Source: Celeribacter ethanolicus (GTDB taxonomy: Bacteria > Pseudomonadota > Alphaproteobacteria > Rhodobacterales > Rhodobacteraceae). From it: a stretch of 64,000 nucleotides of DNA. A program made the translations under genes and the position numbers. Below are positions 53,718 to 61,074 of the stretch, one piece after another. Each line of letters starts with the position of its first letter. Positions within the stretch are counted from its first letter, which is position 1. The notes under the pieces are model-generated. The model worked only from the letters and a program-made list of their open reading frames with translations. It had not been told where the DNA came from and did no database searches. The stretch lies in NCBI RefSeq assembly GCF_001550095.1, contig NZ_LRUC01000018.1, forward strand, positions 1 to 64,000, written 5' to 3'.

Positions 53718-53727
53718 TTGTCGACAA
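53718..53727. promoter_or_regulatory. GntR operator candidate TTGTCGACAA (2)
   Basis: Identical to the palindrome at 52784-52793; lies about 150 bases before the deaminase start within an AT-rich promoter-like tract. Confidence 0.65.
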
Positions 53728-53874
53728 TTATTAATCCAAATGATATTTCAAAAATCGACACGATTGGACGCACCCGGGAAATACGTCGGACCGTCCAGCC
53801 ACGGATCACAAGACACCGCAGGAGGTCCGGCCCATGACCGCATCTCTGCAAGGAACATTTTGAAAGGACCGCAG

Positions 53875-54804
53875 ATGAGCGACTCAATCTTTACCGGCTG
53901 CATTCCCGCGCTGATGACCCCCTGCACAGAGGCGCGCGAGCCCGATTACGCGGCTCTGGCCCGCAAGGGTCAGGAGCTGATCGCAGCGGGCATGTCCGCC
54001 GTGGTCTACTGTGGCTCCATGGGCGACTGGCCGCTTTTGACCGACGAGCAGCGCATGAAGGGCGTCGAAGTCCTCGTCGAGGCCGGCGTGCCCGTCATCG
54101 TCGGCACCGGCGCCGTGAACACGAAATCCGCCGTCGCCCACGCCGCCCATGCCGCAAAAGTCGGCGCCAAAGGTCTGATGGTGATCCCGCGCGTCCTGTC
54201 CCGCGGCGCGTCCGTTCCGGCCCAAAAGGCGCATTTCGCCGCCATTCTCGACGCCGCCAAAGACATCCCGGCGGTGATCTACAACAGCCCCTATTACGGC
54301 TTCGCCACCCGCGCCGATTTGTTCTTCGAGCTGAACGCCGCCTACCCGAACCTCATCGGCTTCAAGGAATTCGGCGGCGCCAAGGATCTGACCTACGCGG
54401 CCGAAACCATCACCTCGGGCAATGACGACCTGACCCTCATGGTCGGCGTCGACACTCAGGTCTGCCATGGTTTCATCAACTGCGGCGCGACGGGCGCGAT
54501 CACCGGCATCGGCAACGCGCTTCCGAAAGAGGTGCTGCACCTCGTCGCGCTGAGCAAGAAAGCCGCCACCGGCGACATCGAGGCCCGCAAGAAAGCCAAA
54601 GAGCTGGAAGACGCGCTGATGGTGCTGTCGACCTTCGACGAAGGCCCGGAACTTGTCCTGTTCTACAAGCGCCTCATGGTTCTCGCGGGCGATGCGGAAT
54701 ATGAGCTGCATTTCAACGAAACCGATATGCTCTCGCCCGCGCAGCAAGCCCATGTCGACAGCCAATACGCGCTGTTCCGCGCCTGGTATGACGCCTGGGC
54801 CTGA
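53875..54804 (+). CDS. 1-pyrroline-4-hydroxy-2-carboxylate deaminase (DHDPS family)
   Basis: The product has 309 residues from ATG 53875. The DHDPS/NAL TIM-barrel has Tyr136 (IYNSPYYGFATR) and the Schiff-base Lys164 (GFKEFGGAKD). The early CGSMGDWPLL replaces the GTTGE loop of true DapA, as in hydroxyproline-pathway members. It deaminates the oxidase product to 2-oxoglutarate semialdehyde, the substrate of the dehydrogenase at 48883. Context makes this reaction more likely than lysine biosynthesis. Confidence 0.88.
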   Translation: MSDSIFTGCIPALMTPCTEAREPDYAALARKGQELIAAGMSAVVYCGSMGDWPLLTDEQRMKGVEVLVEAGVPVIVGTGAVNTKSAVAHAAHAAKVGAKGLMVIPRVLSRGASVPAQKAHFAAILDAAKDIPAVIYNSPYYGFATRADLFFELNAAYPNLIGFKEFGGAKDLTYAAETITSGNDDLTLMVGVDTQVCHGFINCGATGAITGIGNALPKEVLHLVALSKKAATGDIEARKKAKELEDALMVLSTFDEGPELVLFYKRLMVLAGDAEYELHFNETDMLSPAQQAHVDSQYALFRAWYDAWA

Positions 54805-55211
54805 TCGCCTGACATCGCCCTGAAGGACAAAGGCGGGCGCTTTGAGTGGCCCGCCTTCTCCATGCCAGCGCGCACGTCATCAAGAGTGTATCGTGCCCGC
54901 CCTTGTCGGTCAGGGATTGCTCTCATTGTTGCGGACACAAATACATGCTTTAACGAGAAAACATGGTAAAAAATACGGTGCGCATGGACACAGCCACGGA
55001 TCAAAGCGCCGGTGACGGGCGGAAAGCGGAACGGCAGCACCTGCGTGCCGACCCCGACAACAGCAGCAAAACCGCCCGACAGGCCGCTGGTCCGGGTCTG
55101 AAGATTGCGCCTGTTTCGGACAGCACATTGTCTCACGGAGTGTCCGCGCCTGCACCGCCACCGACATCACCACATAAGCAGGCCTCGCCCTGCGGACCAA
55201 AGGACTATGAG
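54805..55211. other. 407-base gap between deaminase and reductase genes
   Basis: A 9-bp hairpin AAGGCGGGC/GCCCGCCTT (54830-54838, 54849-54857) without a strong T-run follows the deaminase. The frame upstream of ATG 55212 is open back to 54963, but its composition is not protein-like, so I treat it as leader or promoter sequence. Confidence 0.45.
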
Positions 55212-56243
55212 ATGAGCACCCCTGCCCCGATTTCCGTTGAAACCCTGCACACACGTGTCCAGTCGATTTTCCAGTCCTGCGGCCTCACCCCGCAAAATGC
55301 CAGTGCCGTCACCGACGTGATCGTCGCGGGCGAGCGGGACCATTGCAAATCGCACGGGATTTACCGGATCGAAGGCTGTCTGCGCGTGATCAAGGCAGGC
55401 ATGGTCAAACCCGATGCCATCCCGGAGCTCCATGACAGCGGCAAGGCCGTGATCGAGGTGGATGCCCATGCCGGGTTTTCCAATCCAGCGTTTTTTGCCG
55501 CCAAGGACACGCTTGTGGCACGGGCGAAAGAGACCGGAATTGCCGCTCTGGTGATCCGCGATTGTCTGCATTTCTCGGCGCTGTGGCACGATGTCGAGGC
55601 GCTGGCCGAAGAAGGCCTCGCCGCATTGTCCATGTGCCCGAGCTACGCCTCGGTCGCCCCCACCGGCGGCACCGAGCCTTTGCTGGGCACCAACCCCTTT
55701 GCCTTCGGCTGGCCGCGCCCGGGCCCCCACCCTTATGTCTTCGACTTCGCTACTTCGGTGGCAGCAAGAGGCGAGATCGAGCTGCACCGCCGCGCAGGCA
55801 CGCCAATCCCCGAAGGCTGGGCCATCGACCGCGACGGCAAGCCCACGACCGACCCGGATGCCGCACTTGCCGGGGCGATGTTGCCTTTTGGTGGGCACAA
55901 GGGCTCGGCGATTTCCACCATGGTCGAATTGCTCGCCGGTGCGCTTCTGGGCGAGTTCATGAGCAAGGAGGCGCTTGAGTTCTCCGGCGGCACGCATCTG
56001 TTGCCCCGCCATGGCGCGCTGATCCTGGCACTCGATCCCGCGACCTTCTCCGCGCGCAGCGGCCGCGATCCGCTGGCCGAGGGCGAACGGCTTTTGACCG
56101 CGATTGCCGGACAGGGCGCGCGGCTTCCGTCGCAACGGCGGTTCAAGGCACGCGTCTCCTCCTTGCGGGACGGTATTTTCCTGAGCGAGGCGGAACTGGC
56201 ACAGCTCGACCGGTTCGAGGCCGAGGGGCTTGCCGCGCTCTAA
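55212..56243 (+). CDS. Ldh-family reductase (delta1-pyrroline-2-carboxylate reductase-like)
   Basis: The product has 343 residues from ATG 55212 (AGGACTATGAG before it). It belongs to the malate/sulfolactate/pyrroline-2-carboxylate dehydrogenase superfamily: GERDHCKSHGIYRI, VIRDCLHFSALWHD with the catalytic His region, TNPFAFGWPRPG and PFGGHKGSAISTMVELLAG for NAD(P)H. Members encoded with hydroxyproline genes often reduce pyrroline-2-carboxylate to L-proline, a route used for trans-3-hydroxyproline. No trans-3-hydroxyproline dehydratase is seen in this window. Confidence 0.8.
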   Translation: MSTPAPISVETLHTRVQSIFQSCGLTPQNASAVTDVIVAGERDHCKSHGIYRIEGCLRVIKAGMVKPDAIPELHDSGKAVIEVDAHAGFSNPAFFAAKDTLVARAKETGIAALVIRDCLHFSALWHDVEALAEEGLAALSMCPSYASVAPTGGTEPLLGTNPFAFGWPRPGPHPYVFDFATSVAARGEIELHRRAGTPIPEGWAIDRDGKPTTDPDAALAGAMLPFGGHKGSAISTMVELLAGALLGEFMSKEALEFSGGTHLLPRHGALILALDPATFSARSGRDPLAEGERLLTAIAGQGARLPSQRRFKARVSSLRDGIFLSEAELAQLDRFEAEGLAAL

Positions 56244-56350
56244 GCCCGGCTACATCCGATGGAAAGGCGCGGGACACGATCCCCTCCCGCTGTCTCCCCC
56301 AACCTTTGCTGTTCCCCGCGGAAATGTTCCACAGGCCGGAAAGAAATCTT

Positions 56351-56384
56351 TGCGGTTCGACGTGGTGCGGAGCGTCGAACCGCA
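56351..56384. repeat. Perfect 12-bp stem hairpin with tRNA-Leu-like loop
   Basis: TGCGGTTCGACG (56351-56362) and CGTCGAACCGCA (56373-56384) flank the loop TGGTGCGGAG. TGGTGCGG is also the + strand sequence of the tRNA-Leu end at 60842-60849. No T-run follows. It lies in the 296-base gene-free stretch before the DUF4123 gene, which otherwise shows nothing. Confidence 0.6.
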
Positions 56385-56539
56385 GCTCCGGCACACCGAA
56401 GACCTCAAGCGGCGGCGCTCGAATGCCCCCGAGATTTCCGTTTGCAAATCCGGGCACGACAGAAGACTTTATCGCCCAAACGAGGTGCCGCCCGATAGGG
56501 CGAGACCCTTCCTGTTCAGACGACGAATTGAGGCGCGGT

Positions 56540-57556
56540 ATGGCCCTTTCAAAAACGGTTGAGCCTTGGCAAATCGCACAAGCGCTTTTGCACCCTGAAG
56601 AAAACGAGACCGTGACGCACCGGATTCTGGCGGAAGCTCCGCCGCTTCTGACCGGCCTGCAAGCGCCTGAGGAGCGTCAGCCCATAGAAGATGTGCTGGA
56701 TGCGCTTTTCTCTTCGGCCGCTGATCCCGACCAGACCTGGCATGTCTATGCCCTTCTGGATGCGGCGCGCTCACAGGGGCTGCCCGCCCGACTGGACAGC
56801 AGTGATCTTGCACATAGCTGTCTCTACGATCTGAAGGATGCGCCCCAGCTTGCCGATGGCGCGCCATGGCTTGTCGAACTGACGCGCGAGGCCGCGTTTA
56901 CAGGCGCTTGTTTTGCACATGACCCCGAAAGGGACGACCCCCGCAAAATGCTCGGTGCCGGGATCTTCCTTACCTCTGCGCTGCCGCCCGACGCGATGAA
57001 ACGTCATCTCAAACATTACACCAAACTGTCGGACGAAGCTGGGATCGCACAGTATTTTCGTCTGCAGGAGCCGGGAATGCTTGATGCGCTTCTATGTGTC
57101 AGCGATCCCGCCGCAGTGACGAAATTCTTTCAGGCCGGGATGCAGCTTGTCTATCCCCGCCCGGCGCTCGAACCGGGCCTGTGGGAGTTCGTCGCTCTGA
57201 CAGCCGGTCGATCAGGAACCGAGGGGGCGGCCATACCCCGCCTTGATCGCCCGGCGCGGATCGCATTGGCGCTTTTCGTCAATGACACCCGTGCCCGAAA
57301 CCTTGCAGCCGAAGCCATTTCAGCCCCCGATGCGCGCCCCTTTGCCCATTATGTCTTTGCCAGAATGATGCAGGCCGGTTTCGATCATGCCCCGCGTCTT
57401 TTGGAGACGCACCGGCTTCTTTGCGCCCTCCCTGAAGAGGCCCGCACTGCCTTTTGGGCCGATGCGGAAAGCGGTGTTTTTTCTCCGCGCCCCTTGCTGT
57501 TACGTTATGCGAATAGATATGGTTGCCTTGAGCTTCTCGATGGAGAGAATGTATGA
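56540..57556 (+). CDS. DUF4123 protein (T6SS effector adaptor)
   Basis: The product has 338 residues. The DUF4123 core (about 65-190) has TWHVYALLDAARSQ, SCLYDLKDAPQLADGAPWLVEL, FLTSALPPDAMKRHLKHYTK and YFRLQEPGMLDALL. DUF4123 proteins (Tap/Tec type) load a cognate effector onto VgrG and are encoded just before it, as here. The rest is helical. The 4-bp overlap with the next gene supports that pairing. No VgrG, Hcp or sheath gene is in the window, so this would be an orphan cargo unit. Confidence 0.85.
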   Translation: MALSKTVEPWQIAQALLHPEENETVTHRILAEAPPLLTGLQAPEERQPIEDVLDALFSSAADPDQTWHVYALLDAARSQGLPARLDSSDLAHSCLYDLKDAPQLADGAPWLVELTREAAFTGACFAHDPERDDPRKMLGAGIFLTSALPPDAMKRHLKHYTKLSDEAGIAQYFRLQEPGMLDALLCVSDPAAVTKFFQAGMQLVYPRPALEPGLWEFVALTAGRSGTEGAAIPRLDRPARIALALFVNDTRARNLAAEAISAPDARPFAHYVFARMMQAGFDHAPRLLETHRLLCALPEEARTAFWADAESGVFSPRPLLLRYANRYGCLELLDGENV

Positions 57557-59370
57557 GTATTTGTGTTGAATGCGGTGAATTCGAACTTTTTTATGTGCTG
57601 GCTTGCGGCGACTCGGCTGTCGGTGAAAGCAACGTTCTCCTTTACGCAGGTGAGGAGCTGACAGCGCTCAATCAGGAAATCCGCGATATGGATGCCGCCT
57701 TTGGCGCCCTGGATCGGGCCAAGGTCGAGGGCGATCCCGAAGCCGTCATCGAAGCGCAGGAGCATCTCGCCGATATGCTCAAAGGATATGTCAGACCCAC
57801 CGAACGCCTGCCGGACAAACATCTGGTGCAGGCCTATTCCATCCGGGGCAAAAAATGGACCCGGATTCGGTCCGACAAGATGCGCAATCATTGGCGCAGC
57901 TACAAAATCGACACATCCCTCCTGCAAGCCCAAACCGGGGCCGCGGGCACGTCGGAGCTTGATCGCGGCAAGCTGCGTCAGGCCTTCACCTCGGTGCGCG
58001 ACAAGATCAAATCCGATCTTTCGGACGGGATCGCCTACAAACAACAGATCGCAAAAGGCAAGGCCTCCGGGTCGATCACCGACGTCTGGGACGCCAATTG
58101 GCTCAAATGGGTCGATGCGGTCAACGACAGCCTGAGCTATTCCGCGAGCGGGGCGCATTTCGATCTTTCCGCTGGTGCGCAACTGATGCGTGGCTATGCC
58201 GGGTTTGGCGTGCAGCTGGGCTATGATCCGAAAAAAGGCGCTTACTCTCTGAAAGGCAATGCCGAAGCGCGCGCCATTCTGGGAGAGGCAAAAGCGACGT
58301 TCAACGGCTATTTCGTCGACAGGGATGGCTGGCACGCTCTGATTGAGCTGTCCGAACAGGATGCCTCTGAGGCGGGCACGCAGGCGCGTCTCGATTTTGG
58401 CTATTTCCGGTTCAATGCCACGGTGTCCGCAAATGCCATGTTGGGAGCTTCGGTCTATGCCACCGCAGGTCTTGAATTTAAAACCGAGCCTGCGGGGAAG
58501 GTCCTCGTCAAACCCTCCGCCGCCGACAGCAAAGGGGAAGTGGCCGCCGGACTGTTTGCCGGGCTTGAGGCGGGTGGCAGTGTCAAAGGCGCTTTCGAAT
58601 GGTACAATCCGGGCCTTGTCGAAGCAGGCGGAGTGGTCGAAAGCCCCAAATGGGCAGCCTTCGTGTCCGTGGGGGCGAGCGTGGCCGCAAACGCCGGGGC
58701 CGGTCTCGAAGGGGTGCTCAAGATCACCTATGATAAAGAGAGTAGCAAATTCATGTTCCGCTGCGAGGCCCGTGCCGTGCTCGGCGTCGGTGCTAAAGGC
58801 GGGCTCTTGGGTGAGGTGAATTTCGCGAAAATTCTGGAATTCATCAAATACATCTACTGCCAGCTCAAGGACAACGACTTTGCCTTCCTGCGGTTTGTCG
58901 CCGAGGATGCATGGGAGGCGCTCGTTCAGGTCACGATTTCCCTGATCACCGAAGGGGCCATCGCGCTTGAGGCCGCGCTTGAACCGATCCGAAGCGCCAA
59001 TGCCGCAGAAGATTTTGCACTTAAGGTCAAGGCCCGCCCGGCCGCTCTGATCTTTGCGGCGCCGGAGGCCAAGGGCGCCATTCTCTACAAGCTTTCCGAA
59101 CGCTATCTCTTCTCCTTCGAAGAACATCAGGAAGCTGCAATTCTCACAGTTGTCGGCACGATGCAAAGCCAACGCGAATGGGCGCAGGTCGTCGAGCGGA
59201 TCACCGTGATAGGCAAGAAATCCTCGGCTGCCGCGGGCTATGCCCGTCTGCGTGCCGTGCTCGATGGGGGCTCCGCCCGCAAATTCGAAACGCTGGTGCA
59301 GGCGATCAACTCCTTGCCGACCAACACACTGATTGCCGGTGAACCTGTCCACGTAAGGAATGTCGCATGA
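57553..59370 (+). CDS. Putative type VI secretion effector
   Basis: The product has 605 residues. The N-terminus has a Cys-x2-Cys (SICVECGEF) and a helical region (about 30-190). A Gly/Ala-rich, probably beta-structured part (about 195-430; GAQLMRGYAGFGVQLGYDPKKGAYSLKG, AEARAILGEAKATFNGYF) follows, then a helical C-terminus (about 430-605) with a moderately hydrophobic segment. The A-x-F/L-M-R...G-Y-D-P-K-K-G pattern recalls the middle of large VasX-like pore-forming effectors, but I cannot assign an activity. Its role is inferred from the DUF4123 gene before it. It overlaps both neighbours by 4 bp. Confidence 0.6.
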   Translation: MSICVECGEFELFYVLACGDSAVGESNVLLYAGEELTALNQEIRDMDAAFGALDRAKVEGDPEAVIEAQEHLADMLKGYVRPTERLPDKHLVQAYSIRGKKWTRIRSDKMRNHWRSYKIDTSLLQAQTGAAGTSELDRGKLRQAFTSVRDKIKSDLSDGIAYKQQIAKGKASGSITDVWDANWLKWVDAVNDSLSYSASGAHFDLSAGAQLMRGYAGFGVQLGYDPKKGAYSLKGNAEARAILGEAKATFNGYFVDRDGWHALIELSEQDASEAGTQARLDFGYFRFNATVSANAMLGASVYATAGLEFKTEPAGKVLVKPSAADSKGEVAAGLFAGLEAGGSVKGAFEWYNPGLVEAGGVVESPKWAAFVSVGASVAANAGAGLEGVLKITYDKESSKFMFRCEARAVLGVGAKGGLLGEVNFAKILEFIKYIYCQLKDNDFAFLRFVAEDAWEALVQVTISLITEGAIALEAALEPIRSANAAEDFALKVKARPAALIFAAPEAKGAILYKLSERYLFSFEEHQEAAILTVVGTMQSQREWAQVVERITVIGKKSSAAAGYARLRAVLDGGSARKFETLVQAINSLPTNTLIAGEPVHVRNVA

Positions 59371-60356
59371 CACGCAAGTCTCTCGTTTTGCTCATTGTCG
59401 GGGCCACGGTGCTGCTCGCCGCCGGTGGCCTGACGTTCAACATGATCGACCAGAAACGCGCCCGTGCGAATTTGGTCGACAGCACCCGCGCGACGATGGT
59501 TTTCGTCGAAGGCGGCACATTCACCATGGGCAATTATCGCGCCCCTTTGCAGAGGCAAGATGGCACTGTGATCGAGACCTATGTGGCGGATCACAGCACA
59601 TCGGAAACGCGTCAGGTCACCGTCGACAGCTTTTACATCGCGCCGCGTCAGGTCACGGAAGCGGAGGCTGCGCTTTTTGACCGGGCGCAGGGCAGGGCGC
59701 GTGATGTCGCCGCAGGAATGGAAAACAAGCCCGCCGCGTTGAGCTATCAGGAGGCGACGGCGTATTGTGCCTGGCTCGGAGACGCGGCGGGCCTGCCAAT
59801 GCGTCTGCCGACCGAGGCGGAATGGGAATATATGGCGCGTAGCCGGGGGCAGACGCCTTTCTGGCCCACAGACAACGGCAGTTTCGAATATGGGCGCAAC
59901 GTGTTCGATCTAAGCACGCTGCCCCGGATGAGTCAGGACCGCCCCGATGTGGCGAGTTTCCCGCCCAACCCCTTGGGGATTTACGATTTGTCTGGCGGAT
60001 TGGCCGACTGGGTCAGCGACCGCGCCGCTACGGACCCGGAAGAGGCACTTATCTACAAAGGCAGCACCGACGACTCATCTGCCATTTACGCAACCGTCCC
60101 AACACGCGGCATGTCCGATCGGACGGGCAGGGCGCACGACGCTGCGCTGAAGGCCATGTTGACGGGGGCGTATGACTCGGCAGAGATGGAGGAGATGGGA
60201 CAGCTTTACGGGCTCCCTCCCACTCATGTCGGCGCGCGATGTGTTGTCGAACTGGATCAGAGGCCCTCCGAGACCGGGTTTGGAACTTTGCCCGGGCCGA
60301 TCCTGCTCAGTCCGCCCTATCGCGCGACGTCCCCCGAGGGGTGGGGCACCGACTAA
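59367..60356 (+). CDS. FGE/SUMF1-like membrane-anchored protein, possible immunity or accessory
   Basis: The product has 329 residues. An N-terminal signal anchor (SLVLLIVGATVLLAAGGLTF) would place the rest in the periplasm. Formylglycine-generating-enzyme-like features are FVEGGTFTMGNY, VDSFYIAPRQVTEAEAALF, LPTEAEWEYMARSRG and NPLGIYDLSGGLADWVSD. The catalytic RGGSW...C..C..R region is not recognisable; only one Cys (HVGARCVVE) remains there, so enzymatic oxidation of Cys is unlikely. TagR of the P. aeruginosa T6SS is a periplasmic FGE-like precedent. As the gene after the effector, immunity is the simplest hypothesis. Confidence 0.7.
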   Translation: MTRKSLVLLIVGATVLLAAGGLTFNMIDQKRARANLVDSTRATMVFVEGGTFTMGNYRAPLQRQDGTVIETYVADHSTSETRQVTVDSFYIAPRQVTEAEAALFDRAQGRARDVAAGMENKPAALSYQEATAYCAWLGDAAGLPMRLPTEAEWEYMARSRGQTPFWPTDNGSFEYGRNVFDLSTLPRMSQDRPDVASFPPNPLGIYDLSGGLADWVSDRAATDPEEALIYKGSTDDSSAIYATVPTRGMSDRTGRAHDAALKAMLTGAYDSAEMEEMGQLYGLPPTHVGARCVVELDQRPSETGFGTLPGPILLSPPYRATSPEGWGTD

Positions 60357-60395
60357 GCGATTGTTCTGGAGGGACTTCAGTGTGAGTCTAGGATT

Positions 60396-60836
60396 TTTCC
60401 TTGAGAGCGGGAAAGAGCACTTCGAGAGACCGGCGATCAGGCGCAGGATATCATCCATGCCGCCAAACGGCGGATTGCGACGATTGATAAAGAGATCGCC
60501 ACGCTGCTGGACCGCATCATGGTGGCGAGCAATCACATCGTGATTCAGAGCTATGAAACCAAGATCGAAGAACTGGAACAGCAAAAGGCTTTGGTGGCTG
60601 AAACGCTGCATCACCAGCCGCAGAAGCCAGACAGCTTCGAAGACAAGCCAGAACCAGTCCTGACGTTCCTCGCAAACCCTTGGAAACTCTGGGAAACGGG
60701 TCATATCCACGCCCGCAGACTGGTCGCAAAACTGGCGTTCGCAGAGCGCGTTGTCTATGATCGAAAACTGGGTGCTAGAACCCCGGAAATAGCCTTACAA
60801 TTCAAGGCTTTTGGGAGTGTTTATACCCTTCAAAAG
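60396..60836 (+). pseudogene. Decayed serine recombinase, C-terminal remnant
   Basis: The frame reads TGDQAQDIIHAAKRRIATIDKEIATLLDRI, the coiled coil EELEQQKALVAETL, then VLTFLANPWKLWETGHIHARRLVAKLAFAERVVYDRK and RTPEIALQFKAFG. This is the C-terminal part of large serine recombinases common in Rhodobacteraceae. The resolvase catalytic domain and zinc region are absent, and the frame runs into tRNA-Leu without its own stop. It marks an old insertion at this tRNA. Confidence 0.7.
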
Positions 60837-60841
60837 AAGAG

Positions 60842-60928
60842 TGGTGCGGTCGAGAAGACTCGAACTTCCACGGGAGTTACCCCACAGCGACCTCAACGCT
60901 GCGCGTCTACCAATTCCGCCACGACCGC
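60842..60928 (-). tRNA. tRNA-Leu(GAG)
   Basis: The minus-strand transcript runs GCGGTCGTGGCGGAATTGGTAGACGCG... to ...CTCGACCGCACCA, 87 nt with encoded CCA. Anticodon arm CAGCG-TTGAGGT-CGCTG gives GAG. The long variable arm (TGGGGTAACTCCC region) is typical of tRNA-Leu, and the T-arm contains GTTCGAGTC. Confidence 0.97.
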
Positions 60929-60992
60929 ACTGTCTAGGCTTGGTGAGGGGCTATGTAGCGAAGCGGTTCGGGGAAGTGAAGAGGAAAATGAA

Positions 60993-61022
60993 GGGGGAGG
61001 CGAATTTTTTTCCGCCTCCCCC
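60993..61022 (-). terminator. Strong hairpin downstream of the peptidoglycan-binding gene
   Basis: GGGGGAGGCG/CGCCTCCCCC, a 10-bp perfect stem, lies 53 bases past the stop at 61075 on the minus strand. The loop contains the T/A tract, and TTCATTTTCC follows. Confidence 0.7.
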
Positions 61023-61074
61023 GAAAGCTGTTGTGACAGGGAGGTCTGCCCCCCTGCCCGGCCTCGTCAAAGGC

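Noticed and set aside
54963-55211. N-terminal extension of the Ldh-family reductase
   Set aside because: The extra 83 residues are Pro/Ser/Lys-rich with no conservation expected in the family; ATG 55212 has a plausible RBS and gives the normal length.
57505-59373. A 622-codon leftward frame covering the putative effector
   Set aside because: It has no domain features and lies opposite a gene that is coupled by overlaps to both rightward neighbours.
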